Shown: piece by piece, positions 26,877 through 35,573 of the stretch
How the letters are laid out: every line of letters starts with the position of its first letter
Position numbering within the stretch: the stretch's first letter is position 1
Assembly (NCBI RefSeq): GCF_000237995.1
Contig: NC_016605.1
Span: forward strand, 62,001 to 126,000
Length of the DNA: 64,000 nucleotides
Origin: Pediococcus claussenii ATCC BAA-344
GTDB lineage: Bacteria > Bacillota > Bacilli > Lactobacillales > Lactobacillaceae
Direction: 5' to 3'
Translations under genes and position numbers: made by a program
Notes under the pieces: model-generated
Database searches by the model: none
Told to the model about the DNA's origin: nothing
What the model saw: only the letters and a program-made list of their open reading frames with translations

Positions 26877-28089
26877 TGGGTATCATCGTTTAAATCGAAT
26901 GCAGCAGCTTGAAATTCTTAGTCAGACTACGGGAATTGATGGAAAGAGTTTAGCTAATTTAAGTTTTGATCAGGTTCGTTCTCAGATTATTGAGAATTAT
27001 TTAACCGATTATATTCTTCCAGAAGGAATTCTTGTCAATCTTAGGGTTAATAAAAAAGATTACGTAGTTCCAATGGTTACGGAAGAACCATCAGTTGTGG
27101 CTGCGGCTAATAATGGTGCTAAATTGTTTCATACATTCGGTGAAATTACGGCCCATGCAGAGCGTTTGAAAATGGGACAAGTTTTGATCAGTGGTGTATC
27201 GCAAAAAAAAGACTTGATTGAGAATCTAAGGGCATTTGAGAATGAATTATTAGCAGTTGCTAATCAAGCTTACCCAAGTATTGTAAAACGAGGCGGTGGT
27301 GCACAAAAAATTCGAGTTCGTCAACTCGGTGTGGATAGTCTATCGCTTGATGTGTATGTGGATACAAAAGACGCAATGGGGGCAAACATTGTAAATACTA
27401 TGATGGAAGCTATTGCAGCCACATTAGAAGTTAAGTTTAAGGTTACAACTGAAATGGCAATTCTTTCTAATTTTACGGATCGGGCAACCGTCAAGGTGAC
27501 AGGAATTATTGATGCTAATGCAATTGAACATAGTGTTGCAGAGAAAATTGTCAAGGCTAGTGAATTTGCACAGGTTGATCCGTATCGAGCAACTACTCAT
27601 AATAAAGGTATTATGAATGGCGTTGACGCTGTGGTAATGGCAACTGGGAATGATTGGCGAGCAATTCAAAGTGGAGCTCACGCTTTTGCGGCACGTGATG
27701 GGCAATATAAGGGCCTCTCAACTTGGCATCTTGATGGTTCAAAGCTGGTGGGAACTCTGGAAATTCCAATGGCGGTTGCAACGGTAGGGGGCTCAATAAA
27801 GATTAATCCGATGGCACAGTTGAATTTAGAACTATTAGGAATATCAGATTCTAGAGAATTGGCAGAAGTAATTGGATCAGTTGGATTAGTCCAGAATTTG
27901 GCAGCGTTAAAAGCATTAGTAACGGATGGAATTCAAAAGGGGCATATGCAAATGCAGGCCCGTTCGCTATTACTTTCTAATGGGATTCATCCTAAAAATA
28001 TTGAACGGGGTGTTCGTGCGTTATTAAAGTATGACCGAATGAACGCTGAAAGTGCGATGCAGGTAATTAAAGAAATTGAGGGGAAATAA
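26869..28089 (+). CDS. mvaA: hydroxymethylglutaryl-CoA reductase, class II
   Basis: A 406-residue HMG-CoA reductase of the bacterial class II type, catalysing the interconversion of HMG-CoA and mevalonate with NAD(P)H. Visible signatures are DAMGANIVNTMMEA, the catalytic lysine in HNKGIMNGVDA, and ATGNDWRA with the catalytic aspartate. In lactobacilli it feeds isoprenoid synthesis through mevalonate. ATG 26869 is preferred because the GGGG six bases upstream is well placed; it overlaps the phosphatase gene by eight bases. Confidence 0.95.
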   Translation: MINGYHRLNRMQQLEILSQTTGIDGKSLANLSFDQVRSQIIENYLTDYILPEGILVNLRVNKKDYVVPMVTEEPSVVAAANNGAKLFHTFGEITAHAERLKMGQVLISGVSQKKDLIENLRAFENELLAVANQAYPSIVKRGGGAQKIRVRQLGVDSLSLDVYVDTKDAMGANIVNTMMEAIAATLEVKFKVTTEMAILSNFTDRATVKVTGIIDANAIEHSVAEKIVKASEFAQVDPYRATTHNKGIMNGVDAVVMATGNDWRAIQSGAHAFAARDGQYKGLSTWHLDGSKLVGTLEIPMAVATVGGSIKINPMAQLNLELLGISDSRELAEVIGSVGLVQNLAALKALVTDGIQKGHMQMQARSLLLSNGIHPKNIERGVRALLKYDRMNAESAMQVIKEIEGK

Positions 28090-28090
28090 T

Positions 28091-29053
28091 ATGGCAGAGA
28101 TTGAAATTAATGATGAAGTTCAGCGACTTTTACAAGACGTTAATGACGCGTTTCCCGGAGAAGTTAGACTTCATTTTGGAAAAGAACGTAGTGGTTACGT
28201 GCGACATGATCAATCTAATCAACTGATTAATGGCGATAAAATATTAGTTGAGGTTAGTGATGTAACGGCACCAGATTATACAGCGTCTCATGAGCTATTA
28301 CATATGCTACTTGCATTAAAAGGCTTTCCGCAGTTATTTTTCAAGTTAACAACGGGTGACGAAGATGCAGACCAACAGTTAATGTTTTTTATTACCGAAT
28401 TATATGATGTTGTGGCACATGAAATTGTGGTTTCGGAGCAACGTAAGCACGGTTTGATTGATACAGTAATTGAATCACTATTTTTAAACGGTATTCATGA
28501 AACTATTACACCAGAGAAAAAAGATGAGATAGATCCAATGAGTACACTACGTTTGTTGATGATGATGAATGCAATTGTCTTTTATGGTGATAAAATTGAT
28601 CAATATAGTGCTGAATTTGAAGAATCTTATCCTCAGGCATGGCAAGCTGCCCTTGACATTATGACTAAACTGGATGAACGAGACATTAAGACACCCCTCG
28701 ACTTTCGACGTAAAGTCATTAAAGCATTTAAGTTATTTGATGGGCAAATGAGTAAGTGGGGCGTAGCTGAGTTACACTCAATGGAATTTGCAACGCTTGG
28801 AAGTGTGTTCAGTGAACGTCAATTGCGGTTAACCGTGCGCCAATTATTTCAAATTTTCCATGCTGATTTGGATGAAAAAGCAACTAAAACACGTGCTTAC
28901 ATTGGTTTATCAATTGGTGAGGAACAACAAAATGCTTTCGTGCTACCAACTCCAAAAAATAAGCAGTCTGATGAATATTTCAGAGAACTATACAATAAAA
29001 ACGTTAAGGATCTATTTGAAGAACTAAAAATGCCGTATTCGATTCGTCAGTAA
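28091..29053 (+). CDS. hypothetical protein with HELLH motif
   Basis: A 320-residue cytoplasmic protein of unknown function. TASHELLHMLLALKG (about residues 65-79) contains an HExxH-like motif (H67, E68, H71), as in zinc metallopeptidases, but no third ligand can be assigned with certainty. Similar proteins in lactobacilli are sometimes named IpaB/EvcA family; I recall this name only and cannot verify it. GAGGGG precedes the ATG, which comes one base after the mvaA stop, so it is the third gene of the ppx-mvaA operon. Confidence 0.75.
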   Translation: MAEIEINDEVQRLLQDVNDAFPGEVRLHFGKERSGYVRHDQSNQLINGDKILVEVSDVTAPDYTASHELLHMLLALKGFPQLFFKLTTGDEDADQQLMFFITELYDVVAHEIVVSEQRKHGLIDTVIESLFLNGIHETITPEKKDEIDPMSTLRLLMMMNAIVFYGDKIDQYSAEFEESYPQAWQAALDIMTKLDERDIKTPLDFRRKVIKAFKLFDGQMSKWGVAELHSMEFATLGSVFSERQLRLTVRQLFQIFHADLDEKATKTRAYIGLSIGEEQQNAFVLPTPKNKQSDEYFRELYNKNVKDLFEELKMPYSIRQ

Positions 29054-29060
29054 TTAATGG

Positions 29061-29090
29061 TTGACAATTAGTAAGTGTTTCAGCTATGCT
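29061..29090 (+). promoter_or_regulatory. promoter of the small structured transcript
   Basis: TTGACA (29061-29066) and TATGCT (29085-29090) are 18 bp apart. A transcript from about 29097 to the terminator at 29281 would be near 185 nucleotides. Confidence 0.75.
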
Positions 29091-29120
29091 AATAACATCA
29101 AATTAACAAGGAGTAAGTCA

Positions 29121-29201
29121 ATGCTATTTTTAAGCGCCACAGTTCAAGAATGCCAAGTATGCTGTCTTTCAGACAACATACTATTTGGCAGGCGTAAATA
29201 G
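29121..29201 (+). CDS. possible 26-residue peptide
   Basis: AAGGAG (29108-29113) stands seven bases before an ATG that opens 26 codons ending at TAG. The peptide is rich in cysteine in its middle (ECQVCCLSDN) and ends with GRRK. The whole frame lies inside the paired part of the candidate RNA, so translation and folding would compete, as in leader peptides. Whether it is translated cannot be decided from one sequence. Confidence 0.4.
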   Translation: MLFLSATVQECQVCCLSDNILFGRRK

Positions 29202-29243
29202 CGGATTTATTCAACGGAGAACTTCACTTGATGAAGGGTTGAA

Positions 29244-29281
29244 CCGGTTAATTACACTGCGGTGTAGTTGCCGGTTTTTTG
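29244..29281 (+). terminator. terminator of the small transcript
   Basis: CCGGTTAATTACAC pairs with GTGTAGTTGCCGG around a short loop, followed by six T. Confidence 0.9.
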
Positions 29282-29369
29282 TTTGGGGGATGATTGATTG
29301 GAAGCAGAATGTAAGATGGGAATACTCAGTTAATTTTTACATAGCATAATTATTTGGAGGAACCTTAAA

Positions 29370-31007
29370 GTGAAAAAGAAGTGGATTTTATTAGCAATGT
29401 CAGCAGTCGCAGTTATGTTAGTGCTGGCAGGGTGTGGTACGAAAGGCAAGCTGGCAGATAAACAAGAAATTAATTTGGCGGCCGACTCGCCACTAGATAC
29501 AATCGATGTTTCAAAAGCAAATGGATATGGACAAACTGGTAATGTATTTGAAAGCTTGTATCGCTTAGGGGCTAAGGGAAAGCCAACTCCTGGATTAGCA
29601 AGTAAAACAGAAGTTTCTAAAGATGGTAAAACATACACTTTTACGATTCGAAACAATGCTAAATTTAGTGATGGCACCCCTGTAACGGCAGAAGATTTTG
29701 TATATTCTTGGCGTAGAACTTTAAAGCCTGAAACCAAAGCACAATATGCATATCTATTTGAAGGTATCAAAAACGCGGATAAGATTAACGCTGGAAAAAT
29801 GAGTCCAGATAAATTAGGTGTTGAAGCAAAAGGCAAGCACACTTTTATTGTTCATTTGGATAAGCCAATGACTTACTTTAAAATTTTGATGAGTTATCCG
29901 CTTTTTTCACCAATTAGTAAAAAAGCTGTTGATAAATACGGATCCAAGTATGCAACAAAATCGCAGTACATGGTTTATACGGGCCCATTTAAGATTACCG
30001 GTTGGAACGGTACTGGCGACCACTGGAGCTTCGTGAAGAATGACCAATACTGGGACAAAAAAGCAGTTAAGTTAGATAAAATTAACTATCAAGTTGTTCA
30101 AAATCCACAAACGATGTTGAACCTGTATCAATCAAATAAGTTGGATATGGTACAGCTTTCGAGCGAACAGGTTAAAAATTATAAGAATAATAAAGATTAC
30201 ACAACGCAGCCATATTCAATTACAGCTTTTCTTCAGTATAATTTGAAGGATTCTAATGATGTAAAACGTAAGGCTTTGAATAACAAAAATATTCGTTATG
30301 CAATTTCTTTGGCAATTAATCGTAAACAATTAATTGATAAGGTGTTGGGTGATGCTTCAACAACTTCTAAGGGTCTTGTGGCAACTAATTTAGCAACAAA
30401 TCCTAAAACTAAAGAAGATTTTGCTAAAGAAGCATATTTGAAGGGTACAGTGGATTATGATGCTAAAAAAGCCAAAGAGTACTGGAATAAAGGTATGAAG
30501 GAAATTGGTGAAAAGAATCTCACATTAACATTGATGTCTGATAATGAAGCATCAACGGATAAAGCCGTTTCAGAATATTATGGTTCACAGTTAGAAAAAA
30601 CATTGCCAGGTTTGAAGATTGATTTAATCAATATTCCGACTCAAGTTGTTTATTCACGTTCTACGAAGGGACAATTTGATATCCTTGTTGGACATTGGGG
30701 TGCCGACTTTAATGATCCAATCTCGTACCTGCAAATTTTACAAGCAAATAGTGGATTTAATTATGGAAAATGGAATAACAAGGATTATGATGCTTTAGTT
30801 AACAAGGCTCAAAATGAAGATGCCAATAATCCAGAGAAGCGTTGGCAAGATATGATACAGGCAGAACAAATCGTTATGAAGGAACAGGCAGTTTCACCAT
30901 TGTTCCAGACCGTTTACTCATATCTTCAGAATCCAAAAGTTAAAGGGATTATTCATAATACTGCTGGTACGCAGTGGAATTATAAATACGCTTATGTTGC
31001 AAAATAA
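29370..31007 (+). CDS. oppA: oligopeptide-binding lipoprotein, OppA family
   Basis: A 545-residue family 5 extracellular solute-binding protein. A lipoprotein signal peptide ends in VLAGC, with C22 as the lipidated residue. SDGTPVTAEDFVYSWRR is the classic OppA/peptide-binding signature. It binds peptides outside the membrane and delivers them to an Opp permease, which is not encoded here. Such orphan binding proteins are common in lactobacilli. GGAGG precedes the ATG. A terminator follows. Confidence 0.95.
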   Translation: MKKKWILLAMSAVAVMLVLAGCGTKGKLADKQEINLAADSPLDTIDVSKANGYGQTGNVFESLYRLGAKGKPTPGLASKTEVSKDGKTYTFTIRNNAKFSDGTPVTAEDFVYSWRRTLKPETKAQYAYLFEGIKNADKINAGKMSPDKLGVEAKGKHTFIVHLDKPMTYFKILMSYPLFSPISKKAVDKYGSKYATKSQYMVYTGPFKITGWNGTGDHWSFVKNDQYWDKKAVKLDKINYQVVQNPQTMLNLYQSNKLDMVQLSSEQVKNYKNNKDYTTQPYSITAFLQYNLKDSNDVKRKALNNKNIRYAISLAINRKQLIDKVLGDASTTSKGLVATNLATNPKTKEDFAKEAYLKGTVDYDAKKAKEYWNKGMKEIGEKNLTLTLMSDNEASTDKAVSEYYGSQLEKTLPGLKIDLINIPTQVVYSRSTKGQFDILVGHWGADFNDPISYLQILQANSGFNYGKWNNKDYDALVNKAQNEDANNPEKRWQDMIQAEQIVMKEQAVSPLFQTVYSYLQNPKVKGIIHNTAGTQWNYKYAYVAK

Positions 31008-31041
31008 TTAATACTAATAACTAAGATTTCATATAAAAGTC

Positions 31042-31078
31042 AAAATGAGTCCAGATTACAGTCCTGGGCTCATTTTTT
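31042..31078 (+). terminator. terminator of oppA
   Basis: AAAATGAGTCCAG pairs with CTGGGCTCATTTTTT with a short loop. Confidence 0.9.
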
Positions 31079-31088
31079 GTAGAGAAGA

Positions 31089-31192
31089 GAGTGGAGCAAG
31101 CCGTTTAGCCCATCAAGGAAGCTTTGTTGTACAAAGCTAAATATTCATACGCGAACCATTCTTATGGGCGAAAATCGCCTCATAAGAACTGG
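31089..31192 (+). repeat. dispersed structured repeat, copy after oppA
   Basis: Outer stem GAGTGG (31089-31094) with CCATTC (31156-31161), the CCGTTTAGC motif, an inner GCTTTGT/ACAAAGC hairpin, then a second hairpin (31156-31192) that reuses CCATTC to pair with the following ACTGG arm. The two pairings exclude each other. It aligns with the copy at 40313 and reaches the last codons of the pspC-like gene. Confidence 0.75.
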
Positions 31193-31193
31193 T

Positions 31194-31370
31194 TTACTCC
31201 GGCATTACAACTGCTGCCACAAAATATAGTAAGATCAACGGTGGGAAGAAAAGTGACGCTGCTGCGTATCCAACCCTCAATAGTGTTGGATCAATTTCAT
31301 ATGTTTCAGCAAAACCGCCGATCACACCCAAGAACATACGATCTGATGACTTTTTAAGTTTTTTATTCAT
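31194..31370 (-). CDS. PspC-domain miniprotein
   Basis: A 58-residue protein. It has the PspC layout: basic start (MNKKLKKSSDRM), GVIGGFAETYEIDPTLLRV, and a single hydrophobic segment (about residues 35-56). PspC proteins sit in the membrane and take part in envelope stress responses; short free-standing versions are frequent in lactobacilli. GGGGGA lies seven bases before the ATG. The promoter is 30-60 bp upstream on the minus strand. The stop codon lies at the edge of a structured repeat. Confidence 0.85.
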   Translation of the reverse strand: MNKKLKKSSDRMFLGVIGGFAETYEIDPTLLRVGYAAASLFFPPLILLYFVAAVVMPE

Positions 31371-31401
31371 TGTAATTCCCCCTAACGTATGGTGTAGCTA
31401 T

Positions 31402-31431
31402 ATTATAGCTTAAAAATGGTGGCGCTGTCAT
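31402..31431 (-). promoter_or_regulatory. promoter of the PspC-like gene
   Basis: On the minus strand ATGACA (31431-31426) and TATAAT (31407-31402) are 18 bp apart, 32 bp before the start codon. Confidence 0.65.
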
Positions 31432-31511
31432 AAATTTAAGGTTGTTTACTATATTGTCAAAATGTTAAAATGAAAGCATTGACGCCTTAAATAAATGGAG
31501 ATTTTAGATTT

Positions 31512-32177
31512 ATGAATAACCAAGAATGGAATAGAGTTGCCAATATTTCCGGAATTATTTCGTTAATCTCGATTCCGCTGTTCCTTTGGCGACTTATGTC
31601 TGGATCAATTGGATTTCTTACTATTACATTTTTTTCATTAGTAATTGTCGGTGTGGCTGCGTATCTGGCAATCAAGTTAATTTTAGTCATTCGCAAGTCA
31701 ACACCGGAGCCATACTCGGTTTCACACTTGGTTTCTGGAACAAGGGAGTTCGTTTATTTCTTTATTTCAATGTTTGCGCTATTGTTGTTTGGAATTGGTT
31801 TTGCTTTTTTCAGTTCAAGCGCTGCTGGACGAACCGGTGGTTCACTGTTGATGCTTTATTTCGTAATAGAAGCGGGGTTCAAGGTATATGATGTTCAGAG
31901 GCTTACGACCCACCGAACAGCACATATTACACTATCAAGTGACTATAAATTACGATCATTTTCGCGAGCAGAACAGATTGGTTTAGGGATGATGGGATTA
32001 GGATTCATTTTAATGTTCTTTATACCAGCATGCTCAGTTATAATCTTTATTGGTGGGGCAATTTTTCTCATCAGACCACTTGCTAAACATATGGTAGGAC
32101 AGGTTATTGATCAATTGCTATTACTACTGAATTGCGTAATGATTGTGGTTTCAATTTTATTGGTAATTTTTAAATAG
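31512..32177 (+). CDS. hypothetical integral membrane protein
   Basis: A 221-residue protein with about six hydrophobic segments (near residues 12-30, 34-54, 79-100, 110-125, 157-185 and 195-219) and no recognised domain. It is divergent from the PspC-like gene. GGAG is placed 13 bases before the ATG, so the ribosome site is only moderate. A terminator hairpin starts four bases after the stop codon, so it is a monocistronic unit. Confidence 0.75.
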   Translation: MNNQEWNRVANISGIISLISIPLFLWRLMSGSIGFLTITFFSLVIVGVAAYLAIKLILVIRKSTPEPYSVSHLVSGTREFVYFFISMFALLLFGIGFAFFSSSAAGRTGGSLLMLYFVIEAGFKVYDVQRLTTHRTAHITLSSDYKLRSFSRAEQIGLGMMGLGFILMFFIPACSVIIFIGGAIFLIRPLAKHMVGQVIDQLLLLLNCVMIVVSILLVIFK

Positions 32178-32181
32178 AGTG

Positions 32182-32212
32182 AGAGCAGACATCCAGATGT
32201 TTGCTCTTTTTT
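32182..32212 (+). terminator. terminator of the membrane protein gene
   Basis: GAGCAGACAT pairs with ATGTTTGCTC, loop CCAG, then six T. It ends 17 bp before the next start codon. Confidence 0.9.
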
Positions 32213-32229
32213 GCATAGAGGATGGGTTT

Positions 32230-33081
32230 ATGATTGAAATTGGGTTAACAACTTGGGCGGGACATCCAAGTTTATCTGAAAATGGCAAAGAAAAATCGAC
32301 TTTAACGGAGTATGCTGCTAATTTTCCGCTAGTTGAAGGGGATAATTCTTTTTACGCTACACCTACACTTTCACAAGTTGTAAATTGGCAACATATGGTA
32401 CCAGAGGAATTTAAATTTATTTTTAAAGCCAACCAATTAATGACATTACATGATAATCCTGATGAAAGTGAACCGTACTTATCAACTGAACGTCGCATGA
32501 TTTTTACCGATTTTAATAAGGCAATTTATCCGTTAGTGCGTGATAATCAGTTGGAAGCTATTTTATTTCAGTTTCCGCCTTCGTTTCGATGCACTCTTGT
32601 AAACATTCAATATTTAATGGAAATTAGACGGATTATGGCGCGAGTTCCAATTGCAGTCGAGTTTAGAAATGTTAGTTGGTTCACTGATGAAGTTAAAAAA
32701 GATACTTTAGCATATTTAAAACGTTTGGATTTTATAAATGTAATCGTGGACGAACCTTTTGACGGGAACCAGGGAATGCCGATGATTTCTGAGGTGACAA
32801 ATTCTAAGTTAGCGATACTTCGTTTACATGGGCACAATCTCGATGGATGGCTGCGACTGGCTGAGGGCAGTTCTCAGGAACGTACAAATTACGATTATTC
32901 TGAGGAAGAATTGCAACGAATTGCTGAGATTGTGCGAGAGTTGGATAAAAATGCTGAAAAAGTTGATGTGATTTTTAACAATAATGGTGGTAAAGCTGCT
33001 GCTGATAATGCTAAACGACTGCAAGAAATTTTACATCTACACTTTAATGGATTGGGACCGATGCAGATGGATTTGTTTTGA
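32230..33081 (+). CDS. DUF72 family protein (YecE-like)
   Basis: A 283-residue protein of the DUF72/YecE TIM-barrel family. Typical pieces are GLTTWAGHPSL at the start, VEGDNSFYATP (the family's E-x-x-x-t-F-Y motif), FKFIFKANQLMT, and IAVEFRNVSWF. The biochemical role of the family is unknown. ATG 32230 is chosen because GAGGATGGG precedes it; longer versions would run through the preceding terminator. A tandem repeat array starts just behind the stop codon. Confidence 0.88.
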   Translation: MIEIGLTTWAGHPSLSENGKEKSTLTEYAANFPLVEGDNSFYATPTLSQVVNWQHMVPEEFKFIFKANQLMTLHDNPDESEPYLSTERRMIFTDFNKAIYPLVRDNQLEAILFQFPPSFRCTLVNIQYLMEIRRIMARVPIAVEFRNVSWFTDEVKKDTLAYLKRLDFINVIVDEPFDGNQGMPMISEVTNSKLAILRLHGHNLDGWLRLAEGSSQERTNYDYSEEELQRIAEIVRELDKNAEKVDVIFNNNGGKAAADNAKRLQEILHLHFNGLGPMQMDLF

Positions 33082-33093
33082 TGAGGGGTATCA

Positions 33094-33504
33094 GCATTAA
33101 CTAATCGGGCTTTTCCACACTTCCGGTCATAACGTGTTATAAAGCCCAGCCTTCTGCGCTTAACTGCAAATCAAAAACAATGAACAAAAAGCGTTCATTA
33201 TTTTCGATTTACTGTTAATGCTCAAAGCCTAAACAGGCTTTTCCACACTTCCGGTCATAACGTGCTACAAAGCCCAACTTCCTCCGCTTAACCTGAAACG
33301 CCAAGCCGCTGAACAAGTTCAGCAGCCCGTCATTTCCTGTTAATGCTCAGAAGCTAATCGGGCTTTTCCACACTTCCGGTCATAACGTGCTATAAAGCCC
33401 AGCCTTCTGTGCTTAACCTCAAAAGAAAAACAATGAACAAGGTCCATTCATTATTTTCCTTTTAAAGTTAATGCTCGAAGCCTAAACAGGCTTTTCCACA
33501 CTTC
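33094..33504 (+). repeat. tandem array of three structured repeats before metG
   Basis: Three full units of the dispersed family in direct order: AAAGCCC at 33131, 33269 and 33394 opens each outer stem, closed by GGCTTT or GGGCTTT at about 33236, 33360 and 33489. Spacings are 138 and 125 bp. Every unit has G(C/T)GCTTAAC or CCGCTTAAC, a variable inner hairpin (AATGAAC/GTTCATT, GCTGAAC/GTTCAGC, AATGAAC/TTCATT) and GTTAATGCTC. The linker TTTTCCACACTTCC plus GGTCATAACGTGCTA is almost unchanged. A partial 3' end precedes unit 1. Confidence 0.92.
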
Positions 33505-33521
33505 CCTGGATATGCTACAAT
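33493..33521 (+). promoter_or_regulatory. promoter of metG, -35 inside the repeat array
   Basis: TTTCCA (33493-33498) and TG-extended TACAAT (33516-33521) are 17 bp apart. The -35 belongs to the conserved TTTTCCACACTTCC linker that ends each repeat unit. Confidence 0.55.
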
Positions 33522-33559
33522 TTACTATAACAATTACGCTTAGAATCGAGGAATTTTTC

Positions 33560-35572
33560 ATGTCATCAGACAATACTTACTACATTACAACGCCGATTTA
33601 TTATCCATCTGGGAAACTTCACATCGGGAACTCTTACACCACCATCGCAAGTGATGCTGAAGCCCGTTATCAACGTCTTTTGGGGAAAGATGTCTTCTTT
33701 CTTACTGGGACCGATGAGCACGGACTAAAAATTGAACAAAAAGCTGACGAGCTTAATATTGAACCACAAGCCTATGTTGATGGCATGGCAGCTGATATTA
33801 AAAAGCTTTGGAAACTTCTTGACATTTCAAATGATAAATTTATTCGAACGACTGATGACTACCATGAAAAAGCTGTTCAGAAGATTTTTCAACAATTTTT
33901 GGATCAGGGCGACATCTACCTAGGAGAATATGAGGGATGGTACTCGGTTTCTGATGAGGAGTACTTTACAGAATCTCAATTACTCGAAGTTTACCGTGAT
34001 GAAGATGGTAAAGTGACGGGTGGTAAGGCTCCTTCTGGACATGAAGTTGAACTTGTAAAAGAACAGTCATACTTCTTTAAAATGAGTAAGTACGCGGACT
34101 GGTTACTTGATTACTACCAAACCCATCCTAACTTCATTCAACCAGCTACTCGAATGAATGAAATGATTAATAATTTCATAAAGCCTGGTTTGGAAGATCT
34201 TGCTGTTACTCGAACTGGTTTTAAATGGGGAGTACCCGTAAAAAGCGATCCTAAGCATATTGTATATGTTTGGGTGGACGCTCTTTCTAACTATATTACT
34301 GCGCTCGGTTACGGTAGCGATGATGATGGTAATTTCAAGAAGTTTTGGCCAGCTAATGTTCAAATGGTAGGAAAAGAAATTGTGCGTTTCCACACAATTT
34401 ATTGGCCAATTATGTTACATGCTCTTGGATTAGAACTTCCCAAACAAATATTTGGACACGGTTGGCTCTTAATGAGAAACGGTAAAATGTCTAAATCAAA
34501 GGGCAACGTCATCTATCCCGATACGATTGTTGAAAAATATGGTCTAGATGCGTTACGTTATTACTTATTGAAGTCAATGCCTTACGGAAATGATGGTATT
34601 TTCACTCCAGAAGATTTCGTTGATAAGGTTAATTTTGATCTAGCAAACGACCTTGGAAATCTTTTAAATAGAACAGTTGCCATGATTAACCAGTATGAAG
34701 GTGGGACGATTCCAACCTTTGTCAGCGGTGTGAATGTAGTCGATGAAGATTTGGAATCAGTTGCAGCAACAACAATCGTGAACTTCAAAAAATTGATGGC
34801 TGATTTACACTTTGCTGATGCTTTGTCAGAAATTTGGAAGTTGGTTGCACGTTCTAACAAGTATATCGATGAAACTGAACCATGGGTTTTAGCTAAGAAG
34901 GATGATGACGAGTCTAAACGTAAACTGGCAAGTGTGATGAATCATCTGGCTGAAAGTCTGCGTGTGGTTGCGGTATTGTTGCAACCAATTATGACAGAAG
35001 CGCCTATTAAGATATTTACACAGTTGGGACTTGAAACTGATGATATGGGATTGAAAGATCTAAGGTTTGGGGTTATTCCAGCTAATACAACGGTTATTGC
35101 TAAGGGTACACCAATTTTTCCACGTTTAGATGTTGAAAAAGAGGTTAGTTTCTTACAAGGTCAAATGACTAAGACAGATAAGAAAAAGGGACGTGCCGCG
35201 ATCCAAGCTGCAAAGGATCAAGCCCAAAGTGAAGAGGGCAAGAAAGAAATTCGAATCGAGGCTTTTGATAAAGTTGAAATGCGGGTGGCTGAGGTACAGG
35301 CTGTGGATCACGTTAAAGGTGCCGATAAGTTACTCAAATTCCAGTTGGATGCTGGTGATGAAGAACCAAGGCAAATTTTATCTGGAATTGCAGAATGGTA
35401 TCCACAACCAGAAGTATTGGTTGGTAAGAAAATCATAATTGTTGCTAATTTGAAGCCACGCAAAATGCGCGGCGAAATGAGTCAGGGTATGATTTTATCG
35501 ACTGAACATGATGGTAAAGTTACAGTGGTTGAAATTGGTAATGATCATGCAAATGGAAGTGTATTGGGATAG
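33560..35572 (+). CDS. metG: methionine--tRNA ligase
   Basis: A 670-residue class I synthetase with a C-terminal tRNA-binding domain. The HIGH-like signature is HIGN ([11 protein letters not shown]), and the KMSKS loop reads [10 protein letters not shown]. Residues from about 565 on form the EMAP/Trbp111 OB-fold ([29 protein letters not shown]) that promotes dimerisation and tRNA binding. No zinc-knuckle cysteines are seen in the connective region. ATG 33560 follows GAGGAA. It heads the metG-tatD-rnmV-rsmA operon. Confidence 0.97.
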   Translation: MSSDNTYYITTPIYYPSGKLHIGNSYTTIASDAEARYQRLLGKDVFFLTGTDEHGLKIEQKADELNIEPQAYVDGMAADIKKLWKLLDISNDKFIRTTDDYHEKAVQKIFQQFLDQGDIYLGEYEGWYSVSDEEYFTESQLLEVYRDEDGKVTGGKAPSGHEVELVKEQSYFFKMSKYADWLLDYYQTHPNFIQPATRMNEMINNFIKPGLEDLAVTRTGFKWGVPVKSDPKHIVYVWVDALSNYITALGYGSDDDGNFKKFWPANVQMVGKEIVRFHTIYWPIMLHALGLELPKQIFGHGWLLMRNGKMSKSKGNVIYPDTIVEKYGLDALRYYLLKSMPYGNDGIFTPEDFVDKVNFDLANDLGNLLNRTVAMINQYEGGTIPTFVSGVNVVDEDLESVAATTIVNFKKLMADLHFADALSEIWKLVARSNKYIDETEPWVLAKKDDDESKRKLASVMNHLAESLRVVAVLLQPIMTEAPIKIFTQLGLETDDMGLKDLRFGVIPANTTVIAKGTPIFPRLDVEKEVSFLQGQMTKTDKKKGRAAIQAAKDQAQSEEGKKEIRIEAFDKVEMRVAEVQAVDHVKGADKLLKFQLDAGDEEPRQILSGIAEWYPQPEVLVGKKIIIVANLKPRKMRGEMSQGMILSTEHDGKVTVVEIGNDHANGSVLG

Positions 35573-35573
35573 T

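Larger units (their letters stand above)
29097..29281 (+). ncRNA. candidate structured small RNA or leader
   Basis: The region folds into stacked helices: GCTATTT (29123-29129) with AAATAGC (29196-29202); CGCC (29135-29138) with GGCG (29191-29194); GCCAA-GTATG with CATAC-TTGGC (29152-29189); TTCAAC (29210-29215) with GTTGAA (29238-29243) around CTTCA/TGAAG; then a terminator. A strong promoter precedes it. I do not recognise any known riboswitch core. It may be a trans-acting RNA or a leader for the peptide-binding protein 90 bp further on. Confidence 0.6.

Noticed and set aside
31124-31357. 77-codon plus-strand frame opposite the PspC-like gene
   Set aside because: It is the complement of the better supported minus-strand gene, which has a domain, ribosome site and promoter.
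33094-33504. Tandem repeats before metG as a CRISPR array
   Set aside because: Units are 125-138 bp with internal pairing and sequence drift; there are no short identical repeats with unique spacers and no cas genes.
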